A DNA stretch of 43,739 nucleotides from an uncultured Prevotellaceae bacterium. Its GTDB lineage: Bacteria; Bacteroidota; Bacteroidia; Bacteroidales; Bacteroidaceae. The notes under the pieces were generated by a model. It made no database searches. It had not been told where the DNA came from and saw only the letters and a program-made list of their open reading frames with translations. Numbering within the stretch: position 1 is the stretch's first letter; each line of letters opens with the position of its first letter. The DNA lies in contig CACWLC010000016.1 of assembly GCA_902761605.1 (NCBI GenBank), positions 1 to 43,739 of the forward strand, in the 5' to 3' direction. Of this stretch, positions 7,976-15,512 are shown piece after piece. The position numbers and the translations under genes were made by a program.

Positions 7976-8226
7976 TCAGTCATCAGGACTGTTTATCACT
8001 CGGAACTCTCCCGGGGTGACACCCAGCGCATCCTGAATCTTCCGATTCAACGTGCGTACGTTGTTAAAGCCTGCATCGATAGCAATGGCTTCGATGTTAT
8101 AGTCAGGATGTTCTCGCCTTCGATGCGGGCTTCGACAAGGGCAAGTAGCTCATCGTCGTCGCGCAGGTCGGCATTGGCCATCATCTCGCGGAGACGCTCC
8201 ATCTCTTTCTTCTCTTCTGAAGTCAT
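7976..8226 (-). pseudogene. AraC-family regulator, C-terminal remnant with frameshift
   Basis: On the minus strand an ATG at 8226 opens MTSEEKKEMERLREMMANAD followed by DDDELLALVEARIEGE. The reading then has to slip one base near 8115 to continue HPDYNIEAIAIDAGFNNVR, then TLNRKIQDALGVTPGEFR and a TGA at 7976-7978. The last part is the second helix-turn-helix of AraC-type domains (aGFnn..tf.r.Fk...G.tP..yR). A complete regulator would be 250 or more residues; only about 80 codons remain, and in two frames. It lies downstream of the small secreted-protein gene. The rest of 7953-8251 shows no other feature. Confidence 0.72.
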
Positions 8227-8251
8227 CGCTAGCTGAACGGCATAGACTCCC

Positions 8252-8626
8252 TTAGTCTACTTTCTTGATATTATATCTTTCGTTAGTGTTATAGTCTCGG
8301 TCTTTGTCTTTGCCAAAGTACTCGAGCAGATAATCCTCGTCCTTTATCCTGGTAACGCGGATGAGCACCTCTCTATAGGTGATCTTGCCGTTTTCAAGAT
8401 AACTCTCGTAGGCATTATAGGTTGCTGACTTCTCGTCGTCTTTGCTTTTAACCAGCTTGAACGCAGAGACGGTGCGCTGGCTCTGAGCAATGTCGACATA
8501 TAAGCTGTCGCTAGTGAATCTGAACATCAGTTCACCACTTTGGGACATGAACTTTCCTTTAAAACCAATTGCGTGCAACTCGAAGGTGCAGCAAAGCAAA
8601 AAGAATAAAAACAGGTACTTTTTCAT
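8252..8626 (-). CDS. Small secreted protein of unknown function
   Basis: This is a 124-residue protein with an N-terminal signal (MKKYLFLFFLLCCTFELHA). The mature part is about 105 residues, rich in charged and aromatic residues and predicted mainly beta. A Cys pair in the signal region is not a convincing lipobox. I recognise no family. It starts 33 bases after the stop of the symporter gene upstream on the same strand, so it may be co-transcribed with it. The gap carries a 14-bp direct repeat. Confidence 0.7.
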   Translation of the reverse strand: MKKYLFLFFLLCCTFELHAIGFKGKFMSQSGELMFRFTSDSLYVDIAQSQRTVSAFKLVKSKDDEKSATYNAYESYLENGKITYREVLIRVTRIKDEDYLLEYFGKDKDRDYNTNERYNIKKVD

Positions 8627-8628
8627 AA

Positions 8629-8658
8629 TTATATTTATTAGTATTTATATTTATTAGT
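8629..8658. repeat. 14-bp direct repeat, 16-bp period
   Basis: TTATATTTATTAGT occurs at 8629-8642 and again at 8645-8658. It fills nearly all of the space between the symporter stop and the next start on the minus strand. Confidence 0.8.
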
Positions 8659-8659
8659 G

Positions 8660-10015
8660 TTACTCCTCCATCTCGTCGTCGAGGCGGTTTGCCCATAGGT
8701 ATTTCTTCGTTTCGCGGGCAGCAACACCGCTCAGAAGCAAAAGGGCCACGAGGTTTGGTATCGCCATCAGAGCGTTCATGCAGTCGGCAATATTCCAGAT
8801 GATATCCAGACTGATGATGCTGCCAAAGAACAGGAATACGATATACAATATACGATAGAACTTGTTGATGCGACGCCCCTCGATATAGTTTACTGCACTC
8901 TCTCCGTAGTAGCTCCAGCCGAGGATGGTGCTGAAGGCAAACGTGAGGATACCGAAGGTGAGTAGTGGCGCTCCAACATAGGGAATCTTAGAGAAGGCAA
9001 CCTTGGTGAGTGCTGCACCGTCGGCATATGTGATGTCGGGGTAGGCGATGATACTGCTAACGAGTACAAGTCCCGTCAGAGCACAGATGATAACAGTGTC
9101 CCAGAAGGTGCCGGTGCTAGACACCAGAGCCTGGCGCACGGGGTTTCGTGTCTGCGCTGCTGCTGCCACGATAGGAGCACTACCCATACCACTCTCGTTG
9201 GAGAACAGACCTCTGGCGATACCATAGCGCGCCGCCATCATCACCGTGGCTCCCACGAAACCACCTCCGGCAGCAGAGGGATTGAAGGCTGAGTCAACAA
9301 TAAGTTGGATGGCTGGCCACACGTAATTGCCATTTATGCAGAGTATCACAATACATCCCAAAACATATAGCAACGCCATAAATGGTACGAGGATGGTGCA
9401 TACCTTTGCTATCGCCTTCACTCCACCAAGAATAACCGATGCCGTGAGGAGACATACAAAGAGACCTGCTATCCATGTGGGTAAGCCGAACGTCTCATAA
9501 GCCAGCAGGGCGATGGAGTTTGCCTGAACGGTACAACCTATGCCGAACGATGCCAGGGCGGTGAACACTGCGAAGAGTATGCCGAGCCACTTCATGTTAA
9601 GACCTCGCTCAAGGGCATACATCGGACCTCCGTACATCTTGCCGTCATCGCCTTTCACACGATACTTCACTGCCAAAAGACCCTCAGCATATTTCGTTGA
9701 CATACCGAAGATGCCCGTGAGCCAGCACCATAGCACGGCTCCAGGGCCTCCGAGAGCCACCGCTGTTGCGACACCTACGATGTTACCTGTTCCTATGGTT
9801 GCAGCCAGGGCTGTGGCCAAGGCACCAAACTGGCTCACCTCGCCCTCGGCCTTGCTGTCTTCCTTTACAGAGAGACGGATGCCAGTAAGGAGCTTACGCT
9901 GTGGTATACGCAGTCGGAAGGTGAGAAATACGTGGGTGCCAAGCAGCAGAATTATCATCGGCCATCCCCAGAGGAATGAACTCAGAAGCGAGAAGAAATC
10001 GTTAATAGGTTCCAT
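8660..10015 (-). CDS. AGCS-family sodium:alanine symporter
   Basis: This is a 451-residue inner-membrane protein with about ten hydrophobic segments. It contains the AGCS signatures ATALAATIGTGNIVGVATAV, GGPGAVLWCWLTGIFGM, KYRVKGDDGKMYGGPMYALE and GLFSNESGMGSAPI. The family imports alanine, glycine or a related amino acid with Na+. Start choice: the frame is open back to 10129, but the -7 box at 10036-10043 lies between, so the first ATG after it (10015, MEPINDFF) is used. It is followed on the same strand by the small secreted protein. Confidence 0.92.
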   Translation of the reverse strand: MEPINDFFSLLSSFLWGWPMIILLLGTHVFLTFRLRIPQRKLLTGIRLSVKEDSKAEGEVSQFGALATALAATIGTGNIVGVATAVALGGPGAVLWCWLTGIFGMSTKYAEGLLAVKYRVKGDDGKMYGGPMYALERGLNMKWLGILFAVFTALASFGIGCTVQANSIALLAYETFGLPTWIAGLFVCLLTASVILGGVKAIAKVCTILVPFMALLYVLGCIVILCINGNYVWPAIQLIVDSAFNPSAAGGGFVGATVMMAARYGIARGLFSNESGMGSAPIVAAAAQTRNPVRQALVSSTGTFWDTVIICALTGLVLVSSIIAYPDITYADGAALTKVAFSKIPYVGAPLLTFGILTFAFSTILGWSYYGESAVNYIEGRRINKFYRILYIVFLFFGSIISLDIIWNIADCMNALMAIPNLVALLLLSGVAARETKKYLWANRLDDEMEE

Positions 10016-10035
10016 ATCAGTTTGATTTGCGTTTG

Positions 10036-10043
10036 CAAAGATA
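10036..10043 (-). promoter_or_regulatory. -7 box TATCTTTG of the symporter gene
   Basis: On the minus strand this TAnnTTTG box lies 20 bases upstream of ATG 10015. It excludes the longer upstream frame. It forms a divergent promoter region with the lipoprotein promoter at 10086-10116. Confidence 0.65.
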
Positions 10044-10085
10044 GTCAAATTTAGGGAATTTCCTATCATTTTTCGGGAAAATCCC

Positions 10086-10116
10086 TTTGAGAGTACCAAA
10101 ATAATATCTACCTTTG
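10086..10116 (+). promoter_or_regulatory. Promoter TTTG-19-TACCTTTG of the lipoprotein gene
   Basis: A -33 TTTG (10086-10089) and a -7 TACCTTTG (10109-10116) are separated by 19 bases, a near-ideal Bacteroidetes promoter. The ATG at 10146 is 29 bases after the -7 box. Confidence 0.8.
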
Positions 10117-10145
10117 CAGCGTTGAACAATAAAAACGTGACGATT

Positions 10146-10889
10146 ATGAAGAAAGTTTTATTGATATCAGTTAGTGCACTCCTGCTTCTGAACAGTTGTG
10201 GAACTTATACTGCAGATGGTGCGGTTACAGGTGGATGGTTCGGCTCTGTCATCGGTTCTGCCATAGGTGGTATCTCTGGTGGTCATCGAGGAAGTAACGT
10301 CGGCAGTCTTATCGGTATGGCTGGAGGTGCAGTAATCGGTGCAGCCGTAGGCCAGGCGGCAGATCAGGCGGAACAGCGTAAGTACGAGGAGTATAAGATG
10401 TCTCGTCAGCGCACTAATAGCAATCGTAATAACGACTATTCTTATCATGACAATAGCGGATATGATGCCAGCAATAGCGGTGATGATCGTCTATATGGGT
10501 TCGGAGAGGATTTTACTCCTTCAAACAATGTGTTAGAGGGTGGTCTTGAAATCCGTAATCCACGTTTGGTAGACTCCAGCCGTGACGGAGTGCTTGTACG
10601 TGGTGAAGAGGCACGTATGGTGTTTGAGATATATAATACCTCGGATAAGGTGATACGTAGTGTACAGCCGGCTGTTGCAGAGGTCACAGGTAACAAGCAT
10701 ATCCATATCTCGGAGAACATCCTCATTGAGAGCATCGCTCCTGGTAAAGGTGTGAGATATACAGCATCAATCAAGGGCGATAATGGATTGAGAGATGGTG
10801 AGGCAGTGATTCGGATTGGTGTGCTTCAGGCCAATAAGGAGGTTTCCTCGCAGACACGGAACTTCACTATTGTTACACGTAAGAAATAG
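10146..10889 (+). CDS. Glycine-zipper outer-membrane lipoprotein
   Basis: This 247-residue protein has a lipoprotein signal (KKVLLISVSALLLLNSCG; the lipid-accepting Cys follows NS). Residues ~30-85 are a Gly/Ala-rich stretch with repeated GxxxG (GGWFGSVIGSAIGGISGG.., GMAGGAVIGAAVG), as in glycine-zipper YMGG/SlyB-like proteins. A polar linker follows, and then a ~120-residue beta-sandwich-like domain (LEIRNPRLVDSS.., VVRG-type repeats). The C-terminal domain is not assigned. The ATG at 10146 is preferred over 10122, which is nearer the promoter and weakens the signal peptide. The gene ends within a terminator shared with rlpA. Confidence 0.78.
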   Translation: MKKVLLISVSALLLLNSCGTYTADGAVTGGWFGSVIGSAIGGISGGHRGSNVGSLIGMAGGAVIGAAVGQAADQAEQRKYEEYKMSRQRTNSNRNNDYSYHDNSGYDASNSGDDRLYGFGEDFTPSNNVLEGGLEIRNPRLVDSSRDGVLVRGEEARMVFEIYNTSDKVIRSVQPAVAEVTGNKHIHISENILIESIAPGKGVRYTASIKGDNGLRDGEAVIRIGVLQANKEVSSQTRNFTIVTRKK

Positions 10890-10924
10890 AAAAAAGGGAG
10901 GCTGTCCTCCCTTTTTTCTATTTC
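10883..10924. terminator. Bidirectional terminator covering both stop codons
   Basis: A perfect 19-bp inverted repeat (10883-10901 and 10906-10924; GAAATAGAAAAAAGGGAGG on the left) has the loop CTGT. The A/T flanks give a U-run in either direction. The stop of the plus-strand lipoprotein gene (10887-10889) and that of the minus-strand rlpA gene (10918-10920) both lie inside the arms. Confidence 0.93.
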
Positions 10925-11487
10925 ATGCCCACCTCTTTTTTACTTTGCTCTTTTTGCCTTCTGTCAAGGTCTTCTTTCAAGATTACCCAGACAGGCTTAG
11001 TATCAGGGCCATCGTTGATTCCTATCTCGAAATCGGGCAACTCAAGGATATCCTCAGGACGGAATGGGATAACTGCCTCGCTGAATTTCTCGACAATCAC
11101 AGGGGCGATACCTTGGCCAATGATTCCGATTTCGCGTGCAGCACGCATGGAGAGGTCGATGATACGCCCTCTGACATAAGGACCTCGATCAGTTACCCTT
11201 ACTATCACTTTCTTTCCGTTAGCGGGATTGGTTACCCGCAGAAGAGTACCAAAAGGATAGGTGCGATGAGCACAGGTCAGAGAATCGTGATGCAAACGTT
11301 CGCCACTGGCGGTTCTGCGGCCAGTGAACTTCTTCGGATAAAAAGATGCTTTACCCTGTTGGGTTTGAGAGAAAAGGGGTGAGAAGTGAGAGGTGAGAAA
11401 TGAGAGAATTGCAATAGCTGTCACACAACACCAAAAGTATTGTTTATGGAAAATTTTACCAGCCGTAGCTATTCTATTATCTCTCAC
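10918..11487 (-). CDS. rlpA: Septal ring lytic transglycosylase RlpA family protein
   Basis: This 189-residue exported protein has a double-psi beta-barrel (residues ~48-135): [34 protein letters not shown] and [18 protein letters not shown], including the Asp of the lytic-transglycosylase site. RlpA cleaves or binds glycan strands lacking stem peptides. The likely start is a GTG at 11487, and no ATG is available. Start region and signal peptide (hydrophobic ~18-40) are encoded within two inverted tracts of 7-base repeats (see repeats), so the N terminus has an unusual origin. A C-terminal lysine-rich tail replaces the SPOR domain of proteobacterial RlpA. It follows gdhA by 25 bases and may depend on that promoter. 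Confidence 0.85.
   Translation of the reverse strand: MRDNRIATAGKIFHKQYFWCCVTAIAILSFLTSHFSPLFSQTQQGKASFYPKKFTGRRTASGERLHHDSLTCAHRTYPFGTLLRVTNPANGKKVIVRVTDRGPYVRGRIIDLSMRAAREIGIIGQGIAPVIVEKFSEAVIPFRPEDILELPDFEIGINDGPDTKPVWVILKEDLDRRQKEQSKKEVGMK
11366..11407 (-). repeat. 7-base-period tract inside the rlpA signal-peptide region
   Basis: On the plus strand six heptads run in register: TGAGAGA, AAAGGGG, TGAGAAG, TGAGAGG, TGAGAAA, TGAGAGA. On the coding strand this is a CT-rich tract of the CTTCTCA/CCTCTCA type, encoding the [13 protein letters not shown] stretch. Confidence 0.8.
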
Positions 11488-11507
11488 CTCTTATCTATTA
11501 CTTCTCA
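11473..11507 (+). repeat. 7-base-period tract, inverted relative to the one at 11366
   Basis: Five heptads in register: TCTATTA, TCTCTCA, CCTCTTA, TCTATTA, CTTCTCA. With the adjoining AGCTATT it forms an imperfect inverted repeat with 11380-11419 around a ~50-base centre. It spans from just after the gdhA stop into the rlpA start codon. Confidence 0.78.
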
Positions 11508-11512
11508 AACTA

Positions 11513-12850
11513 TTATACTATACCTTGTGCGAGCATGGCTTTTGCAACCTTCATGAAGCCTGCGACATTAGCGCCCTTCACATAGTTGACATAACCATCC
11601 TCCTTACCATATTTCACACATTGCTCATGTATGCCGGACATGATCTGATGCAGACGCTGGTCTACCTCCTCAGCAGTCCAGGCCATACGCATTGAGTTCT
11701 GTGTCATCTCAAGGCCAGATGTAGCTACACCACCAGCATTAACAGCCTTGCCAGGAGCAAAGAGCTGGCCAGCAGCAATAAACTTATTAACAGCATCGGC
11801 GGTACATCCCATGTTGGATACCTCGGCTACGCACAGAGGCTTCTGAGCCAGTATCTTGTCGGCATCATCACCATTCAACTCATTCTGTGTGGCACATGGC
11901 AGATAGATGTCGGCCTTCTGCTCCCAAGGCTTCTTGCCAGCAAAGAACTGGCTTCCGGGGAACTCTTCAGCGTAAGGCTCGCAGACATCATTACCGCTTG
12001 CACGCAGTTCGAGCATATACTCTATCTTTTCTGCATCAAGACCTGCGGGGTCGTAGATATATCCGTCAGGACCAGAGATGGTGATTACCTTCGCACCGAG
12101 CTCCGTTGCCTTCTTGGCAGCACCCCATGCCACATTGCCGAAGCCAGAGAGAGCCACTGTCTTACCCTTGATGTCGAGTCCGTGAGTCTCCATCATGTGG
12201 TGAACGAAGTAAAGGGCACCATAACCAGTTGCCTCAGGACGGAGGATAGAACCTCCCCATTCCATACCCTTACCGGTGAGAGTAGCACCATGGAACTGGC
12301 TGGTGAGTTTCTTGTACATACCGAAGAGGTAACCAATCTCACGTCCGCCTACACCGATGTCACCGGCAGGAACATCCATATCAGGACCGATCACCTTATA
12401 AAGTTCTGTCATGAATGCCTGGCAGAAACGCATAATCTCAGCATCGCTCTTTCCGCGTGGAGCAAAGTCGGAACCTCCCTTACCGCCACCCATTGGCAGA
12501 GTGGTGAGGGCATTCTTGAATGTCTGCTCGAAACCGAGGAATTTCAGGATGCTAAGGTTTACTGACGGGTGGAAACGAAGACCGCCCTTGTAAGGACCGA
12601 TAGCGCTATTGAACTGTACGCGGTAGCCGATATTCACCTGTACCTCGCCCTTGTCGTCTACCCAGGGCACACGGAATGTGGTAATGCGCTCCGGCTCTAC
12701 GATGCGCTCAACAATTTTTGCCTTTTCAAACTCGGGGTGCTGGTTGTATACGTCTTTGATAGACTCCAGTACTTCGCGAACTGCCTGAAGGAACTCTACC
12801 TCGCCTGGGTGCTTGCGCTCCAAGCTTTGCATGATTTTTTCAACTTCCAT
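11513..12850 (-). CDS. gdhA: NADP-type glutamate dehydrogenase
   Basis: This is a 445-residue hexameric-type GDH. The substrate-site segment PYKGGLRFHPSVN, the catalytic-lysine region LPMGGGKGG, and the Rossmann motif GFGNVAWGAAKKA are intact. It interconverts 2-oxoglutarate plus ammonium and glutamate and is the main ammonium-assimilating enzyme in many Prevotella. NADP preference is inferred from family membership. Start ATG 12850 is supported by the promoter 61 bases upstream. rlpA follows on the same strand. Confidence 0.95.
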   Translation of the reverse strand: MEVEKIMQSLERKHPGEVEFLQAVREVLESIKDVYNQHPEFEKAKIVERIVEPERITTFRVPWVDDKGEVQVNIGYRVQFNSAIGPYKGGLRFHPSVNLSILKFLGFEQTFKNALTTLPMGGGKGGSDFAPRGKSDAEIMRFCQAFMTELYKVIGPDMDVPAGDIGVGGREIGYLFGMYKKLTSQFHGATLTGKGMEWGGSILRPEATGYGALYFVHHMMETHGLDIKGKTVALSGFGNVAWGAAKKATELGAKVITISGPDGYIYDPAGLDAEKIEYMLELRASGNDVCEPYAEEFPGSQFFAGKKPWEQKADIYLPCATQNELNGDDADKILAQKPLCVAEVSNMGCTADAVNKFIAAGQLFAPGKAVNAGGVATSGLEMTQNSMRMAWTAEEVDQRLHQIMSGIHEQCVKYGKEDGYVNYVKGANVAGFMKVAKAMLAQGIV

Positions 12851-12910
12851 AGTGTTGTTTTGTTTTTTGATAAAAAGTTTTTAGTTTGCAATATGTTACT
12901 ATTGATGGTG

Positions 12911-12941
12911 CAAATATAGGAAAAAATCAGATTCCCTCCAA
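12911..12941 (-). promoter_or_regulatory. gdhA promoter TTG-20-TATATTTG
   Basis: On the minus strand a -33 TTG (12939-12941) and a -7 TATATTTG (12911-12918) are 20 bases apart, the standard Bacteroidetes arrangement. They leave an A/T-rich leader of about 55 bases. Confidence 0.85.
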
Positions 12942-12991
12942 GTATTTTCGCGAATATTTTTCTTATAAAGTTACAGTTTGTTAAATTATAC

Positions 12992-15400
12992 CTATTTTAC
13001 TATCTTTTTCCCACCTATGATATATATACCTTTAGGCAGAGCATCGAAAGATGAGGAATTAATCTTACGGCCGTTGAGGTCGTAGATGGTAGCATCCTCC
13101 ATCGGATTGTTTGTATTGATGGTCTCTATGCCTGTGCTCTCACCGAAGATTGCCGTCAATGTCAGTTTAGAACACTTAGGCATGTCGAAGGTATATACGG
13201 AACCATCCACTTGTGTAGTGCTTCCGTCTTTCATGACCTTCCAACCCCTTACTTCACGGCCTTCGCCTGCCTTGCCCTCAACAGTAAGCTTTCGTCCTTC
13301 GAAGAACTTGCCGTCGAAGTAGCCTTCCTTAATATCTATTCCGTTAACGTAGGTCTTAACCTCTTCTGAAGCATCCTTGTTGATGACGAGTGGGGTAGGA
13401 GTTCCAAGCTTGTAGTAGTCGGCCAGCTGCTTGTAATAATTGTTGGTGCGCTTATTGAGCCAGGTTTGGACGTTTTTCATCTCGTCTTTATATGCATTTT
13501 CTGTATTCCACCACCATTGGCCTACGGCCCAGTCTGGTATATAAAGATTCTTGTGGGGAATAATTTCATTCTTCACTATTTCATACATAGAATCCCATAT
13601 CTTTTGTATGCCTCTTTCATTCAGAAAATCGCCCATATAGATGGCGCAACAATCAATGAACTTTGTCTTGATTTCATTATCTTCCATCATATAACGGAAT
13701 AGACGGGTATGCGGTTCCTTGTTTGCCCAGGCATTGTCTTTATCATAATTGCTGTCATAGAGCCATTCTAATATTTGGTAGTTGGGGTCACGGCCATATA
13801 GTCCAAGCCCGAAGTCAGTATCCTTCATAATCCAACGCCATTTGCCACCATCGGCTAAAGGGCGCCACATTACGATGTTGTTGCCAGGAAAGTCGAGATT
13901 AGTATGGTATAGATTTACTATCATGAGGTTGAGAAATTCATCTACATCCATCCACTGCTCATACTCGGCCAAGGTATGTCCCTTCTTGCTGTAGAATTCC
14001 TTGAATTTGTCGTAGTTGTCCTTCGTACCTTCCTTAAGCTCGTTCCAATTTTCAAGCATATCGAGGTCTTCCAATCCGTCGTAGTTGGTGTAGATATTGT
14101 CTTCGTTAGAACGCTCGCGGATATTCAGCATGCCTTTATACACACCATTGATATATACCACGGCAGGGCGCCAGGCCTGCCAATCGAGGTCGATATGACT
14201 TGCCGCATTGCGTTGGATGATGGCATCGCGCATATAGAGCCCTCCGAAATCGTTGCCAGCATTGCGTAGCATAAGTGACTTAAAGTCTTTCAGTCCTGGC
14301 TTTTGGTCAGGGAAGAACTCGTAATTGAATCTCTTTTCGCCAAAGCGCTTGTTGGCATAGATGGCCAACGACTTTAGCTTTTCACCTCTTGTGGCACCTC
14401 CACATACACGGGCTTCTATAAGTTGATTGAGGGTGCTCTTATCTCCGTTTTCCATGAAGAACTCGATGTTCATCGGGCGCCGCCAATCATTTTTCTTGTC
14501 ACTACCATTGTTGTTTGGGTATATTCCGATTCTCGAGTCGTTTATATATTTGTTGTCTGTACATATTGAGACAATAGGAATTGTTATCTCTCTTGGATGG
14601 AAGAGGTAGGAATGTGTAGTGGATCGTGGGGAGAGCTTACCATCACAGAACAACTTGGCACGGACTATCTTGTTTGTATTGAAACTCAGCTGACTCTGAT
14701 ATAGCTGACTGTTCTTTGTTGGCTCTGAGCCGTCGAGAGTATAACGAATCTCTGTTCCTTCAGGTGATCCATCTGGAAGAGTTAGCATTAGGGTGATGTT
14801 TTTTTTGGTACTCATAACGCAGCCCTTTATGCTGAAAACAGGCTCACCGAGGATATCTTCGGCCTTACAAGTCTTGCCGGTATTTGCTTTGCCAGGTGTA
14901 GGCTCAAGTTGGTAGCCCCATTCGTCGCTGCCATCAGTATTGCGACCAAAAGCAATGTTCGGGGCAGGCTGTGCGGCAAAGTCCTCTATTTTGTCAATGG
15001 TATCATCGCCTTTAAACAGGAAAAGACTGCTCTTCTTGCTAGACTCCAGACGGAAATTGGTGTGTAAGGCGGATACCCCCTCATCCTCGCCAGCCTTGTC
15101 GCAGTAGATAATCACATATTGCCCCGGTCCTACCATCTTGTCTGGTAATTGCCATGCGTTGGCAACCTTTTTCTTGGTACCAATCTTATAGTCTTTCAGA
15201 TTGACGGCTGTATTACCTGAGTTATATAGTTCCACCCATGAGTCAGGGAAATCGTTAAGATCGTCCATGATACCATCGATATTCGACTGCATGAATTCGT
15301 TGATTATCAATTCTCCGTTTTGGTTATTGTCATCAGCGACAATAGGGAGGCTTGCTACAGTTAACAATGTTAGAAAAAGTAATTTCTTAGAATAATTCAT
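12992..15400 (-). CDS. Secreted lamin-tail / CotH-kinase-domain protein with C-terminal sorting tail
   Basis: This 802-residue exported protein has a signal peptide at ~1-22. A lamin-tail domain covers about 28-150 (LIINEFMQSN.., DSWVELYNSG). A chitobiase/hexosaminidase-type beta domain covers about 190-270 (IRYTLDGSEPT). A CotH-type domain covers about 270-650 (REITIPIVSI.., LRNAGNDFGGLYMRDA, IRERSNEDNI, WRWIMKDTDFGLGLYG). An InlB/beta domain and a tail ending YDLNGRKI..LPKGIYIIGGKKIVK follow. CotH proteins are atypical kinases; the surface role in Bacteroidetes is unknown. The tail resembles type-9-secretion C-terminal domains of Prevotella. It is divergent from the S9 peptidase gene. Confidence 0.85.
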   Translation of the reverse strand: MNYSKKLLFLTLLTVASLPIVADDNNQNGELIINEFMQSNIDGIMDDLNDFPDSWVELYNSGNTAVNLKDYKIGTKKKVANAWQLPDKMVGPGQYVIIYCDKAGEDEGVSALHTNFRLESSKKSSLFLFKGDDTIDKIEDFAAQPAPNIAFGRNTDGSDEWGYQLEPTPGKANTGKTCKAEDILGEPVFSIKGCVMSTKKNITLMLTLPDGSPEGTEIRYTLDGSEPTKNSQLYQSQLSFNTNKIVRAKLFCDGKLSPRSTTHSYLFHPREITIPIVSICTDNKYINDSRIGIYPNNNGSDKKNDWRRPMNIEFFMENGDKSTLNQLIEARVCGGATRGEKLKSLAIYANKRFGEKRFNYEFFPDQKPGLKDFKSLMLRNAGNDFGGLYMRDAIIQRNAASHIDLDWQAWRPAVVYINGVYKGMLNIRERSNEDNIYTNYDGLEDLDMLENWNELKEGTKDNYDKFKEFYSKKGHTLAEYEQWMDVDEFLNLMIVNLYHTNLDFPGNNIVMWRPLADGGKWRWIMKDTDFGLGLYGRDPNYQILEWLYDSNYDKDNAWANKEPHTRLFRYMMEDNEIKTKFIDCCAIYMGDFLNERGIQKIWDSMYEIVKNEIIPHKNLYIPDWAVGQWWWNTENAYKDEMKNVQTWLNKRTNNYYKQLADYYKLGTPTPLVINKDASEEVKTYVNGIDIKEGYFDGKFFEGRKLTVEGKAGEGREVRGWKVMKDGSTTQVDGSVYTFDMPKCSKLTLTAIFGESTGIETINTNNPMEDATIYDLNGRKINSSSFDALPKGIYIIGGKKIVK

Positions 15401-15425
15401 AATGGTTTTAATTCTGATTCGGACG

Positions 15426-15433
15426 CAAAATTA
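15426..15433 (-). promoter_or_regulatory. -7 box TAATTTTG of the CotH gene
   Basis: A minus-strand TAnnTTTG box 25 bases upstream of ATG 15400. No good -33 element is seen. It is divergent from the box at 15477-15484. Confidence 0.6.
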
Positions 15434-15476
15434 CAAATAAATATCCATTAACCATTCATTATTCTAATAAATTTTG

Positions 15477-15484
15477 TAACTTTG
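15477..15484 (+). promoter_or_regulatory. -7 box TAACTTTG of the S9 peptidase gene
   Basis: It lies 28 bases before ATG 15513 in the divergent intergenic region. The -33 position is A/T-rich without a clear TTG. Confidence 0.6.
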
Positions 15485-15512
15485 CGCCAAAATGTAACAA
15501 TAAAGAAATAAT

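Noticed and set aside
11366-11507. Invertible promoter or site-specific recombinase target
   Set aside because: The arms are imperfect and no recombinase gene is nearby. The tract is better described as heptad repeats.
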